Of a stretch of 64,000 bases of DNA, positions 27,525 through 35,727 are shown in pieces; positions within the stretch are counted from its first letter, which is position 1, and every line of letters starts with the position of its first letter. The stretch is taken from positions 2,330,879-2,394,878 of the forward strand of contig NZ_AZAJ01000001.1 of assembly GCF_000504205.1 (NCBI RefSeq), in the 5' to 3' direction. This stretch comes from Methanolobus tindarius DSM 2278. GTDB taxonomy: Archaea > Halobacteriota > Methanosarcinia > Methanosarcinales > Methanosarcinaceae. The translations under genes were made by a program, and so were the position numbers. The notes below the pieces were generated by a model that saw only the letters and a list, made by a program, of their open reading frames with translations, was not told the DNA's origin and ran no database searches.

Positions 27525-27845
27525 ACATTTTAGGTGTTGTAGAAAACAAAACAATACAACCACCCACCGCAGGCGGAACTTTTCGACTCCACATTTCTAA
27601 AGATAACTAAAATAATACAGTTATTGAAAATTAGTGAAAACGGGCTATGTTGGGATACTACTTTGAACTTCTATGCCAAATTGTCGGTATGCAGAAAAAG
27701 AGGTGAAGTGAATACATTTTTTATGCATCTATTCATAGCATTTTTTTGGAAGTGCCGGCTTCGCCGTACTCCCCGGGCTGGTTAAAGTATTCACGACTTC
27801 CACTATATTCTAAAGACTACTGAAAGGATGAGATAATAAAGAGTA
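27525..27845. other. 321-base gap with GC-rich mini-hairpins and an inverted repeat
   Basis: No gene is seen. Two GC-rich hairpins, CCGCAGGCGG (near 27568) and CGGCTTCGCCG (near 27760), recall those at 19642 and 19783. GTGAATAC near 27709 is repeated inverted as GTATTCAC near 27788, enclosing about 75 bases. This may be a degenerate insertion or only the shared 3' region of two convergent genes. Confidence 0.35.
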
Positions 27846-28280
27846 CTATAGTTTACTAAACTCTTCATCACTAACAGTCTCTAACCATTCGTTCCGGGTG
27901 TTTTCTCCCGGTAGTTCAAAAGCAATATGGGAGAACCAACTGTCGGCCTTTGCACCATGCCAATGCTTCACTCCTGCCGGAATATAAACTACAGAACCTT
28001 CATGCAGACTAACTGCTTCTTTTCCTTCTTCCTGGTACCAGCCTTCTCCGGCAGTGCAAATAAGCATCTGTCCACCACCACTTTCAGCATGGTGTATGTG
28101 CCAGTTATTGCGACATCCAGGTTCAAAGGTTACATTTGCTAAAAACACTGGAGTTTCTCCGGGTTTTGTCAACGGATTCAGGAAGGAATCTCCTATAAAA
28201 TATTGTGCAAACATCTCATTAGGCACGCCTGTTCCAAACATATTTGCCTTTTCAAAATCCTCTTTATTCATGTATTTCAT
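27846..28280 (-). CDS. Cupin-domain protein, cytoplasmic
   Basis: This 144-residue single-domain cupin shows motif 1 (GCRNNWHIHHAESGGGQML, with metal-ligand His, His and Glu-like positions) and motif 2 (GSVVYIPAGVKHWHGA). It closely resembles the lipoprotein cupin at 29776 but has no signal peptide. Such cupins accompany carboxymuconolactone decarboxylase-like proteins and reductases in bacterial stress clusters; the substrate is unknown. It lies 50 bases after the cyclophilin-like gene on the same strand, probably in one unit. Confidence 0.88.
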   Translation of the reverse strand: MKYMNKEDFEKANMFGTGVPNEMFAQYFIGDSFLNPLTKPGETPVFLANVTFEPGCRNNWHIHHAESGGGQMLICTAGEGWYQEEGKEAVSLHEGSVVYIPAGVKHWHGAKADSWFSHIAFELPGENTRNEWLETVSDEEFSKL

Positions 28281-28330
28281 TGTTTATTCCTCACTAGTTC
28301 TAATTGTAGTTATTATGTCTAAGTAATTTA

Positions 28331-28708
28331 TCAGGCCAGTTCTATTAAAATATCAAAGCTGCCATTTAATGAATCCATGGTAGAAGGTTCACAGTCAATA
28401 ACACCAAGATTTACAAATTCACCATAGCAATTTTCTTCATTATCAAACAAAATTGTAAAATAATCTCCCCGGGTAGTAAAGTCAATATCACCATTTTTCC
28501 ATCCGGGGATCAGGTCTTCATCAGTAAATGACAATGGTTTTTCCATTACGCCACAAACATCAAACTCATATCTGCTGGCATGGATTGTAAAGGGAAGTCT
28601 GCTGATGAGTTCCCTTGCAGGTTCACTATCATTTAGTATTCCGGGAATGACTGTGCTACCAAAATGCATGTTAATTTTTGTTCCGTTTTTTATTTCGCGA
28701 GTTGTCAT
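28331..28708 (-). CDS. Cyclophilin-like fold protein, cytoplasmic
   Basis: This 125-residue one-domain protein has the cyclophilin-like pattern (INMHFGSTVIPGIL, ARELISRLPFTI, DYFTILFDNEEN, GSFDILIELA). It lacks a signal peptide and is related to the domain of the lipoprotein at 23528. Activity is unknown. It precedes the cytoplasmic cupin gene by 50 bases. Upstream, an 11-bp hairpin at 28751-28780 separates it from the hydrolase gene, so it may have its own promoter in the remaining gap. Confidence 0.75.
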   Translation of the reverse strand: MTTREIKNGTKINMHFGSTVIPGILNDSEPARELISRLPFTIHASRYEFDVCGVMEKPLSFTDEDLIPGWKNGDIDFTTRGDYFTILFDNEENCYGEFVNLGVIDCEPSTMDSLNGSFDILIELA

Positions 28709-28750
28709 ATCCAGATTCTCACTTGTTAGTAATAGAAAAAGTTAAAATTT

Positions 28751-28780
28751 GAAAAATAGAAAAATGATCTTCTATTTTTC
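28751..28780 (-). terminator. Perfect 11-bp hairpin downstream of the hydrolase gene
   Basis: GAAAAATAGAA (28751-28761) and TTCTATTTTTC (28770-28780) pair perfectly around an 8-base loop, 10 bases after the hydrolase stop. It is U-rich on both strands and so a likely transcription end. Confidence 0.5.
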
Positions 28781-28789
28781 CATATACTT

Positions 28790-29653
28790 TTAGTTCAGAT
28801 TTTCTTTGAAGAATGATTCCAGCTTGTCAAATGGAATATAGTCATTGTCTCCGCCATCGTAAAGATCGATGTGTCTTGCACCCGGAACAATTACAAGCTC
28901 TTTTGGTTCGGCTGCTTTTTCATATGCTTCTTCAGTATAGTATCTGGAATGAGCATTCTCTCCCATGATGAAAAGAATTGGTCTTGGGGAAATTGTCTCA
29001 ATGTAGTTCATCAGAGGGAAGTTCATGAAGGACATACCGCTTGTTGCAGTAAATGATGCTCCTGCATTTGGATGGAATCCTCTTTCCATAGCATAGTATT
29101 CAAAGAATTCACTTGTAACAGGATCCATTCCTTCTGGGATTTCTGTTGCTGGTTCACGAGGGAATCCAACAGGAACCAATGGGCTTCCGTTCTCAAAGTC
29201 TACCCATCTCTGCTCAGCCATCTGGGCTAAAGATGCAGCACGCTGATCATCGGTCAATGAATATGCAAATCCATCTCTGAACATGCCGCTAATATCGTAC
29301 ATGCTTGCAGTAGCAACTGCCTTGATACGTGGGTCAACCTGAGCTGCAGTTAGTGCAAATCCACCACTGCCACAAATTCCAATAACTCCAATCTTATCTC
29401 TGTCTACAAAGTCCCTTGTACCGATGAAGTCAACCGCTGCACTGAAATCCTCAACAAACAGGTCCGGGGATGAGATATGTCTTGGTTCTCCACCACTGTC
29501 ACCATTATAGGATTCATCGAAGGCCATGGCAACAAAGCCTCTCTGTGCCAGTTCCTGGGCATAGAGTCCTGCTCCCTGCTCCTTTACTCCACCGTAAGGT
29601 GTTCCGACAATAATTGCAGGATATCTTTGGGACCTGTTTATATCTTCAGGCAC
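28790..29653 (-). CDS. Dienelactone hydrolase-like alpha/beta hydrolase (5' end irregular)
   Basis: This alpha/beta hydrolase has the nucleophile elbow GICGSGGFA, with Cys in place of Ser as in dienelactone hydrolases, and PRPILFIMGENAHSRYY with GARHIDLYDGG giving the acid/His part. The first available start is GTG 29653 (287 residues). However, the frame upstream stays open to 29782 and reads as the normal N-terminal strand region of the family (RYDPGDLTFELS..., EEVRFKNKFGAEVSGHLYV) with no ATG, GTG or TTG. At 29779 it meets the end of the lipoprotein cupin. Either a one-base deletion removed a start or a fusion, or an unusual initiation is used. Confidence 0.8.
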   Translation of the reverse strand: MPEDINRSQRYPAIIVGTPYGGVKEQGAGLYAQELAQRGFVAMAFDESYNGDSGGEPRHISSPDLFVEDFSAAVDFIGTRDFVDRDKIGVIGICGSGGFALTAAQVDPRIKAVATASMYDISGMFRDGFAYSLTDDQRAASLAQMAEQRWVDFENGSPLVPVGFPREPATEIPEGMDPVTSEFFEYYAMERGFHPNAGASFTATSGMSFMNFPLMNYIETISPRPILFIMGENAHSRYYTEEAYEKAAEPKELVIVPGARHIDLYDGGDNDYIPFDKLESFFKENLN

Positions 29654-29775
29654 GTATAAATGACCTGAAACCTCGGCTCCAAATTTATTCTTGAATCTGA
29701 CTTCTTCTAAAATTACGTTTTCACTTAGTTCGAATGTAAGATCTCCAGGATCATATCTTCCCTGTTCGTTATTTT

Positions 29776-30312
29776 CTACATGTTATCTTTCTCTGAATTT
29801 TGTTCTGTAGTAATTACTAAATTATTGTATTGTTCATCTGTAACGTCTCCAAACCATTCTGCAGCACCTGCACCTGGATTGGTGGTTACTCCGACATGTT
29901 CAAATGTACTATCTGCTGTTGCACCGTGCCAGTGTACGATATCTGGTGGAATTTCCACAACATCACCAGATTTCAGTAATCTTGCCGGTTCACCTTCTTC
30001 CTGGTAATAACCTTCTCCGCTGGTAACAAACAGAAGCTGTCCTCCTGGGTGGGAATGCCAGTCGGTCCTTGCCCCTTTTGAAAATATCACGTTATATGAA
30101 GGAGAGTTGTAAGTATCGTCAGTCACAAGCATTTCCACCCATACGTCTCCTGTAAAACTGTCTTCAAGTGGACTTCCGGCAACATTATTTCCTCTTGGGA
30201 ATATTGTGTCATCTTCAAGTTCACTATCAGAATCACTTATGCATCCTGTAGCAAAAATGAACATCAAAGAAAAACTCAGCATAAGTAATCTGGTTTTTGT
30301 ATTTTTTGTCAT
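29776..30312 (-). CDS. Cupin-domain lipoprotein
   Basis: This 178-residue exported cupin has a basic N-terminus, a hydrophobic core and the lipobox FATGC near residue 24, predicting a lipid-anchored extracytoplasmic protein. The cupin domain (~60-165) has GARTDWHSHPGGQLLFV and GDVVEIPPDIVHWHGA with the metal-binding histidines. It resembles the cytoplasmic cupin at 27846. Its TAG stop (29776-29778) lies where the hydrolase frame begins; one extra base there would fuse the two proteins. Two island operators at 30342-30355 and 30397-30410 precede it. Confidence 0.87.
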   Translation of the reverse strand: MTKNTKTRLLMLSFSLMFIFATGCISDSDSELEDDTIFPRGNNVAGSPLEDSFTGDVWVEMLVTDDTYNSPSYNVIFSKGARTDWHSHPGGQLLFVTSGEGYYQEEGEPARLLKSGDVVEIPPDIVHWHGATADSTFEHVGVTTNPGAGAAEWFGDVTDEQYNNLVITTEQNSEKDNM

Positions 30313-30341
30313 TTTGTTATCTCTCTATTTTTGTGTATGAT

Positions 30342-30355
30342 TGAGTAATCAGTCA
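30342..30355. promoter_or_regulatory. Island operator, proximal copy (cupin lipoprotein promoter)
   Basis: TGAGT-AATC-AGTCA, one mismatch from TGACT-AATC-AGTCA, centred ~34 bp downstream of the TATA-like stretch at 30377-30388 on the reverse strand and ~36 bases before the start codon. Confidence 0.65.
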
Positions 30356-30396
30356 TCGTTTTTAGTATAAGATAAACTAATATGTATCTCGTGGAG

Positions 30397-30410
30397 TGAC
30401 TAATCAGTCA
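30397..30410. promoter_or_regulatory. Island operator, distal copy (cupin lipoprotein promoter)
   Basis: TGACTAATCAGTCA, preceded by GAG, is centred 55 bp from the proximal copy on the far side of the TATA-like stretch. It lies 38 bases from the 3' end of the acetyltransferase gene. Confidence 0.7.
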
Positions 30411-30447
30411 AAATTATATATTCAATACTAGTATATAATACTAAGCA

Positions 30448-31023
30448 TTACAATGTTCTAATTACTTTTGCCGGTACACCAGCTACAACAGTGTTAGGAG
30501 GCACATCCTGCGTAACTACAGCTGCAGCGGCTACTACGGAGTTCTCTCCGATTGTCACACCTGGTAAGATAGTTGCAGCAGCACCGATCCATACATTCTT
30601 TTTGATCCATATGGGAGTGGATACCAATTCTTTTCTATGTGCCGGATCCAATGGATGATTGGATGTAAGAAGATTGGCTTTTGGTCCTATTTTGGTGTCG
30701 TCCTCGATAGTTATCCCTCCCCTATCCATAAAGGTACATGCATGGTTGACAAACACATTTTTACCGAGCTTGATATTCCGTCCGAAATCGGTATAGAATG
30801 GAGGAGTTACTCTGGTTGATTCGTCAACCTTTGAACCTATTATTTCACTTATCAGACTTCTAGCTCCATCCTCATCATGATATGAAGTGTTCAGTCTGGT
30901 CGTTAGTTCTGCAGTTCGAAGCATAACTTCCTTTAACTTTGGAAATTCAGGGTCATCTATAGAAACTGTTTCTCCTGACCTGTCACGTTCAAAAATGTCC
31001 TTATTCAACTTTTTTTCATCCAT
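30448..31023 (-). CDS. Maltose/galactoside O-acetyltransferase-like left-handed beta-helix enzyme
   Basis: This 191-residue hexapeptide-repeat acyltransferase probably transfers acetyl from acetyl-CoA to a sugar hydroxyl. It has the family N-terminal region (helical, to ~residue 60) and then hexapeptide turns ([42 protein letters not shown] with the catalytic His, [20 protein letters not shown]). I chose ATG 31023 because GGAG stands 8 bases before it; the frame extends to an ATG at 31047 without such a site. The upstream carboxymuconolactone decarboxylase-like gene ends 5-30 bases before, so the two form one unit. Confidence 0.9.
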   Translation of the reverse strand: MDEKKLNKDIFERDRSGETVSIDDPEFPKLKEVMLRTAELTTRLNTSYHDEDGARSLISEIIGSKVDESTRVTPPFYTDFGRNIKLGKNVFVNHACTFMDRGGITIEDDTKIGPKANLLTSNHPLDPAHRKELVSTPIWIKKNVWIGAAATILPGVTIGENSVVAAAAVVTQDVPPNTVVAGVPAKVIRTL

Positions 31024-31052
31024 TAAACTTTCTCCATAATTTGCCATGAAAT

Positions 31053-31805
31053 TTATTCCGGTATCAGCTCGTTCAAAGCTGCAATAGCATTCAATGTTCG
31101 TGGGTATCCGATATATGGCAAAAGCTGTGTGACTGTGCTGAGAAGTGTTTCCTTATCATTCCCTACATTCAGATTACCCATAATATGTCCTTTTAATTGA
31201 GGCTCACATCCTCCCAGCGACAGGAGCATGGAAAAGGTAAGGAGTTCTCTCATTTTTACATCCAGACCCTTTCTGGTGTAGTAATCACCAAAACAATTCG
31301 CAGACAGATATTTTTGAATGTGGATCTGATTTTTCGGTGCTGCTTCATACATTTGATCGATAATAGGGCCAAATATCTGCTTCTGTACTTCCAGTCCCTT
31401 TTCAAACCGTGTTTCAGGTGAAGTCGTGGACTGACCTTCTAATGGCAGTTCAATCCCTCTGTTTTTCAGTATTTCATTGCTGGCATGGACAAAGTCAACT
31501 GCTTTTGCAAATCCCACATATGGTATGGATTGATATACAATCTCCTTAACCTCTATTGGAGCTACACCAATGTTAAGCGCACCTTCAAGCATTACTTTAT
31601 ATTCACTCAAGGTCTGGCTTGCTATCATGGAGCTCAGAATTACCATCATCCTGGTCTTTGTATCCAAATTCCCATAGCTGATAACTTCGTCAAATGTAAA
31701 ATTATTGAGAACTTCCATAAGTTCCGGATCGGTTGCATTCAAATCCGACTTATTTTCAGGGAATAATTCTTCCAGATTCTTTTTTGCTGTTTCACTTAAA
31801 CTCAT
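31053..31805 (-). CDS. Carboxymuconolactone decarboxylase-like protein, two-domain
   Basis: This 250-residue protein holds two CMD/AhpD-like helical domains (~40-115 and ~150-235), each with the LLTFSM/ARMMVI...A-type helix and GV-x-x-x-E(I/L) pattern (for example [20 protein letters not shown]). No CxxC pair is present, so it is not a typical AhpD peroxidase; a role on a lactone or quinone-like substrate is guessed from family. It has its own TATA-like box near 31847-31856 and GTGAGG before ATG 31805, with no TGACT operator in this gap. The acetyltransferase gene follows. Confidence 0.88.
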   Translation of the reverse strand: MSLSETAKKNLEELFPENKSDLNATDPELMEVLNNFTFDEVISYGNLDTKTRMMVILSSMIASQTLSEYKVMLEGALNIGVAPIEVKEIVYQSIPYVGFAKAVDFVHASNEILKNRGIELPLEGQSTTSPETRFEKGLEVQKQIFGPIIDQMYEAAPKNQIHIQKYLSANCFGDYYTRKGLDVKMRELLTFSMLLSLGGCEPQLKGHIMGNLNVGNDKETLLSTVTQLLPYIGYPRTLNAIAALNELIPE

Positions 31806-31876
31806 TATTAAACCTCACTTTCATTGTTGGATAATTCATGAAAAATCTTTATATGAAATTATCATTCTTTCATGGT

Positions 31877-31904
31877 AAAAAAAAGCAAGGACCTGGTATG
31901 GTCC
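31877..31904 (-). terminator. Hairpin terminator downstream of the alcohol dehydrogenase
   Basis: On the reverse strand GGACC (31904-31900) pairs with GGTCC (31893-31889) and is followed by TTGC and eight T (31884-31877), just after the adh stop codon. Confidence 0.75.
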
Positions 31905-31906
31905 TA

Positions 31907-32968
31907 TTATAAGGTTGACATGTCAATTACATATCGATAGCGAGCTTCCTTATTTACGACCTTCTCCCATACCTCATTGATCATTTCAGGCTCTATCATC
32001 TGAATTTCAGGATAGATCTTGTTTTCAGCACAATAATCAACAACTTCCTGAGTTTCCGGGATTCCTCCAATAAGTGATCCGTTGAAGTTCACCCTGTTGA
32101 ATATCATATTGAAGTTGTTAATTGTGAGTTCTCCGCCAATTGGTTGTCCCACCTGGGTGAAGTATCCATATGGTTTTACGCAGTCAATATATGATGACAT
32201 GTCGTATGCATATGGAACTGTGGATATCATGAAATCCAGTTTTCCTCTCATTGGCTGCAGGTCTTCTGCTGAGTTTACAACAATAACTTCTGTTGCTCCG
32301 AATGCAAGGCAGTCTTCTTTTTTGCTCTCAGTTGTTGTAAAAGCGTAAACTTCAGCACCTTTAGATACGGCTAATTTGATGGCTATGTGTCCCAGGCCAC
32401 CAATTCCTACAACTCCGACCTTGTCTCCTTTTTCGATATCTACTTTCATTAAAGGTGAATATGTGGTAATACCTGCACACAATAATGGAGCAGCATCCTG
32501 AAGCTCAATGGAATCCGGTATCTTTATTGCAAAATGCTCGGTGACAACGATGTTCTGGGAATATCCTCCCTGACTTATACCGGTAGGTGATGATTCTTCC
32601 AGATAACCATAGGTCATTATAGTTTCACCCTTGTCGCAATGATGTTCTTCACCATTGTTGCAGCTTTCACAGTCCATACAACTGTTAACCATACATCCAA
32701 CACCTGCACGGTCACCTACTTTGAAATTTTTTACGTTCTTCCCGACAGCAGCAACAATACCCACAATTTCATGGCCCGGTACCTGTGGATATTGTTGTGG
32801 TCCCCAGTGCCCTTTGATCTGATGAATATCGGAATGACAAACTCCACAGTATTTAATGTCAATTAGAACATCATTATCGCCTACAGGTCTTCTTTCAAAA
32901 GACCAGGGGGACAATTTTCCTGAATCATCTTTTCCAGCATAACCCTTTGATTGAATATTTTCTGCCAT
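31907..32968 (-). CDS. NAD(P)-dependent zinc alcohol dehydrogenase (cinnamyl-alcohol type)
   Basis: This 353-residue medium-chain dehydrogenase/reductase probably reduces aldehydes to alcohols with NADPH. Catalytic zinc ligands lie in CGVCHSDIHQIKGHWG and PGHEIVG. Four structural-zinc cysteines are in GCMVNSCMDCESCNNGEEHHC. The Rossmann motif is VGVVGIGGLGHIAIKLA near residue 185. It resembles bacterial YahK/CAD enzymes. GAGGAG precedes ATG 32968. Two island operators lie at 33062-33075 and 33119-33132, and a terminator follows the gene. Confidence 0.94.
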   Translation of the reverse strand: MAENIQSKGYAGKDDSGKLSPWSFERRPVGDNDVLIDIKYCGVCHSDIHQIKGHWGPQQYPQVPGHEIVGIVAAVGKNVKNFKVGDRAGVGCMVNSCMDCESCNNGEEHHCDKGETIMTYGYLEESSPTGISQGGYSQNIVVTEHFAIKIPDSIELQDAAPLLCAGITTYSPLMKVDIEKGDKVGVVGIGGLGHIAIKLAVSKGAEVYAFTTTESKKEDCLAFGATEVIVVNSAEDLQPMRGKLDFMISTVPYAYDMSSYIDCVKPYGYFTQVGQPIGGELTINNFNMIFNRVNFNGSLIGGIPETQEVVDYCAENKIYPEIQMIEPEMINEVWEKVVNKEARYRYVIDMSTL

Positions 32969-33061
32969 ATTTTAACTCCTCTTCTCTACTTTGTAATTTG
33001 GAACATCATTTTCGTTTCTAGCTTTTTTCAGAACCTGCATCATATTCACCATCCATGTGAT

Positions 33062-33075
33062 TGAGCAATCAGTCA
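33062..33075. promoter_or_regulatory. Island operator, proximal copy (alcohol dehydrogenase promoter)
   Basis: TGAGC-AATC-AGTCA inside the longer TGATTGAGCAATCAGTCA, ~35 bp downstream of the TATA-like GCTTATGATT (33100-33109, reverse strand). Confidence 0.6.
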
Positions 33076-33118
33076 CGTGCATGTGGATGTCGGTAGCTGA
33101 ATCATAAGCAACCACGAG

Positions 33119-33132
33119 TGACTAATCAGTCA
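33119..33132. promoter_or_regulatory. Island operator, distal copy (alcohol dehydrogenase promoter)
   Basis: GAGTGACTAATCAGTCA covers 33116-33132; the 14-base core is centred 57 bp from the proximal site. The rest of the gap to 33389 is AT-rich with possible TATA boxes on the forward strand (GGTATATAAAG near 33151-33161) and no other gene seen. Confidence 0.7.
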
Positions 33133-33389
33133 TTGGTATATTATGTTTGCTGGTATATAAAGATAAGCATATTGGATGCTTTGTCCGAAAAATAGTGTAT
33201 TTATTGGATAGTTCATACCTTCTACTACGTTAGAACATATTTTAAGGAATATATTGAAATAGACTCAAAGATACATTCAGTGGTTTTGTCAGGATAATGT
33301 TGCCACTACTTCTTTATAGTAAGGAAATTATCATTCTTACATAAAAAGGATAAAATTAAAATTATCTTGTGATGTATGGGGTTTCTTAA

Positions 33390-33569
33390 ATGAATATATA
33401 TCGAACGAAAGAAAAAATAATGTATTTCATTCTAATCCTAACTGTATGTGCAGTGGTAGGATACTTTTCTCATGATTTAGCAAGTGGAATACGTAGTGGA
33501 ATTCTAATAGGAATCGGATTTGCTTTCATTGGTCCGATGGTTTTTAAGAATATACTTGAAAAACAATAA
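33390..33569 (+). CDS. Small membrane protein, 59 residues, two TM helices
   Basis: A 60-codon frame starts at ATG 33390 and ends at TAA 33567-33569. It encodes a basic N-terminus (MNIYRTKEK), a first hydrophobic helix (MYFILILTVCAVVGYF), a short polar loop (SHDLASGIRSG), a second helix (ILIGIGFAFIGPMVF) and a charged tail. This layout is typical of a real small membrane protein. GGGG lies 9 bases before the start, a weak binding site. It converges with the metallo-beta-lactamase gene. No family is recognised. Confidence 0.55.
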   Translation: MNIYRTKEKIMYFILILTVCAVVGYFSHDLASGIRSGILIGIGFAFIGPMVFKNILEKQ

Positions 33570-33631
33570 AATTTCATAATACATTTTGTCGGTCTCAGCT
33601 TATCGGTACATCGGGAGAAACCTGTATCGTT

Positions 33632-34774
33632 TCAGAAATCCCACCACGAAGCTGGAGATGTTTCCATCTCTGAATCTAACAAAACTGTCTCACCGATCAT
33701 TGGAGCAATTATGTCCACTTTTTTTTTGTTTGCTTCTTCAATTGCCCTTTCTATTGGTTCATTCCAGGCATGATTAGCCAGTGTAAATGCTCCCCAATGC
33801 ATCAGCATCATGGTTTCACCCTTGACATCCAGATGAGCCTGTACTGCTTGTTCCGGCACCATATGAATTTCAGACCATCTCCGGTCATATTGGGCACCTT
33901 CCATCAGGGTGATGTCAAAAGGTCCGTATTTGTTTCCAATTTCCTCAAAGTGCGGACCGTATCCTCCATCTCCGCTGGTATATACCCGGTTTTTACTTCC
34001 CAGAATTACCCATCCACCCCATAAAGTAGTATCAATGCTGAATAGATCTCTTCCTGAGCCATGTCTTGATGGTGTAAGAGCAACAGTCAAACCCTGATAC
34101 TCCGCTTCTTCCCACCAGTTGAGTTCTGTGATTTTTTCCTCCGGGATACCCCATCTTATCAGATGAGCACCACATCCAAGAGGAACAAAGAAGTGAGATA
34201 CTTTGCTGTTTAATTTTACAATGGATTGGTAATCCATGTGATCGTAATGATCGTGTGTTATGAGTACTGCATCAATTGGTGGCATTTCATCAATGATATT
34301 CATCATGATATCTTCGGTGTATTCATATCTGTTAATTCCCACAAACGAAACCGGTGAAGCAACAGGACTCAGCATAGGATCGAGCAATATTTTATTGTCA
34401 TCAATACTCAGCAGGTAAGCGGAGTGTCCCAACCAGGTCAGACTATCGTTTTTACTGTTCACCTGATTCCAGTCTATCGCAGAAACAGGGATTGGATTTG
34501 CAGGATCACGGTTTACGACTTCGGAACCTGAAGAATCATTTGATGATGTATCTGGCGAATCTACGAATACACTTGTTGGTAATTCGTTTACAAAATGTCC
34601 GTCGGCATAGTTACTTAATTGTTGATATGCTTCTTTTTGCTCTGATGTTGGATCTCCTCCAAAAGCCGGAGCTACATTCATGAATACTATTATTCCGGCA
34701 AAAAACAGAAGCAAAAGCAGGAATGAATGTAATACGACCTTTTTGAGTTTGATCTTTTTTATTTTTTGAATCAC
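33632..34774 (-). CDS. Membrane-anchored metallo-beta-lactamase-fold hydrolase (UlaG/NAPE-PLD-like)
   Basis: This 380-residue protein has an N-terminal membrane anchor (hydrophobic stretch at ~13-37) and an extracytoplasmic or membrane-facing MBL domain: LGHSAYLLSIDDNKILLDPML, the metal motif ITHDHYDHMDY, SRHGSGRD and YTSGDGGYGPHF, then LMHWGAFTLA. This order matches the UlaG/NAPE-phospholipase D group. The substrate is unknown; a phosphodiester or lactone is plausible. It ends the run DUF362-permease-MBL, 50 bases after the permease gene. Confidence 0.88.
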   Translation of the reverse strand: MIQKIKKIKLKKVVLHSFLLLLLFFAGIIVFMNVAPAFGGDPTSEQKEAYQQLSNYADGHFVNELPTSVFVDSPDTSSNDSSGSEVVNRDPANPIPVSAIDWNQVNSKNDSLTWLGHSAYLLSIDDNKILLDPMLSPVASPVSFVGINRYEYTEDIMMNIIDEMPPIDAVLITHDHYDHMDYQSIVKLNSKVSHFFVPLGCGAHLIRWGIPEEKITELNWWEEAEYQGLTVALTPSRHGSGRDLFSIDTTLWGGWVILGSKNRVYTSGDGGYGPHFEEIGNKYGPFDITLMEGAQYDRRWSEIHMVPEQAVQAHLDVKGETMMLMHWGAFTLANHAWNEPIERAIEEANKKKVDIIAPMIGETVLLDSEMETSPASWWDF

Positions 34775-34824
34775 AAGAACACCAATTTCTTTAACACCTT
34801 GTTTTTATTCTCCACTATAGGATA

Positions 34825-35727
34825 TTACAGAACAATATCTATAATAATTCCTGTTATAATTGCAAACAAAATCGTATATGCCAGATAGATACTGAATTGC
34901 CTTTTACCCAGTACTATTTTCACAGCACCAAGATTCGTAATTTTCGTTGCAGGCCCTGTTACCATAAATGCTGCAGCAGCACCCAGACTCATTCCATGTC
35001 GCAGCCATTCCAGTAGTAAAGGAATAGTACCTCCGCCGCATACGTATAAGGGTACTCCTATGGTTGCTGCCAGCAATACTCCAAATCCCTGCTGGCTCCC
35101 GAAAAGGCTGGCAAATGCATCAGGGGATACATAGCGTTGAAACATCGCTGAAAGCAAGATACCCAGAAAAAAATAAGCTCCTGTTGCCCTGATATTTCTC
35201 CTGATATTTTTTATCAGGCGCATCAGCATATTGGTGTCTGTATCCCTGTTTTCCGGCAGCACAAGCGTTGAAAAATTGAAAAATCCTTTTTCACGGAAAA
35301 ATAACCTGACACAGAGGCCGGCCAGAATTCCACAAATGATACATGAAATTAAACGTATGGAAAAAACTGTTTTGCCAAGAGCGGCACTGTAAATGAGCAG
35401 TTGAGGATTGAGCAAAATAGAGCTCATCATGAATGCAGCAAGCCAGTCATCCCTCATTCCTTTTTCAGAGAATGAAGCTGCAATAGGAATAGTACCAAAC
35501 ATACAAAGAGGGGAGGCGATTCCCAGCAGACTTGCCGGAACCACTCCGAATAATCCAAGGCGTTTGTTCTGTATGGAAACGAACAATCTGTGAATTTTCT
35601 CTTTCCCAAATACGGAAATTACTGAGCCCAGGATAATACCGAAGACCCAGTATATTGCTATCTGGTTGAACAGGACGCTGGAATAATACCAGAGATATAT
35701 GACTTCTCTCTGAAGTATGTCAAGCAT
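34825..35727 (-). CDS. Predicted permease, DUF318/ArsP-like
   Basis: This 300-residue polytopic membrane protein has about eight hydrophobic helices and two similar halves, each with a Pro/Gly-rich turn (PASLLGIASPLCMFGTIPIA near residue 65; GVPLYVCGGGTIPLLLEWL near residue 230). This repeat is typical of the DUF318/ArsP permease family, some of which export organoarsenicals; the substrate here is not known. Its start overlaps the end of the DUF362 lipoprotein gene by 8 bases, indicating coupled synthesis. Confidence 0.87.
   Translation of the reverse strand: MLDILQREVIYLWYYSSVLFNQIAIYWVFGIILGSVISVFGKEKIHRLFVSIQNKRLGLFGVVPASLLGIASPLCMFGTIPIAASFSEKGMRDDWLAAFMMSSILLNPQLLIYSAALGKTVFSIRLISCIICGILAGLCVRLFFREKGFFNFSTLVLPENRDTDTNMLMRLIKNIRRNIRATGAYFFLGILLSAMFQRYVSPDAFASLFGSQQGFGVLLAATIGVPLYVCGGGTIPLLLEWLRHGMSLGAAAAFMVTGPATKITNLGAVKIVLGKRQFSIYLAYTILFAIITGIIIDIVL

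Noticed and set aside
29776-29778. TAG at the end of the cupin lipoprotein read as pyrrolysine
   Set aside because: Read-through adds only 17 unrelated codons before TAA and does not join the hydrolase frame.
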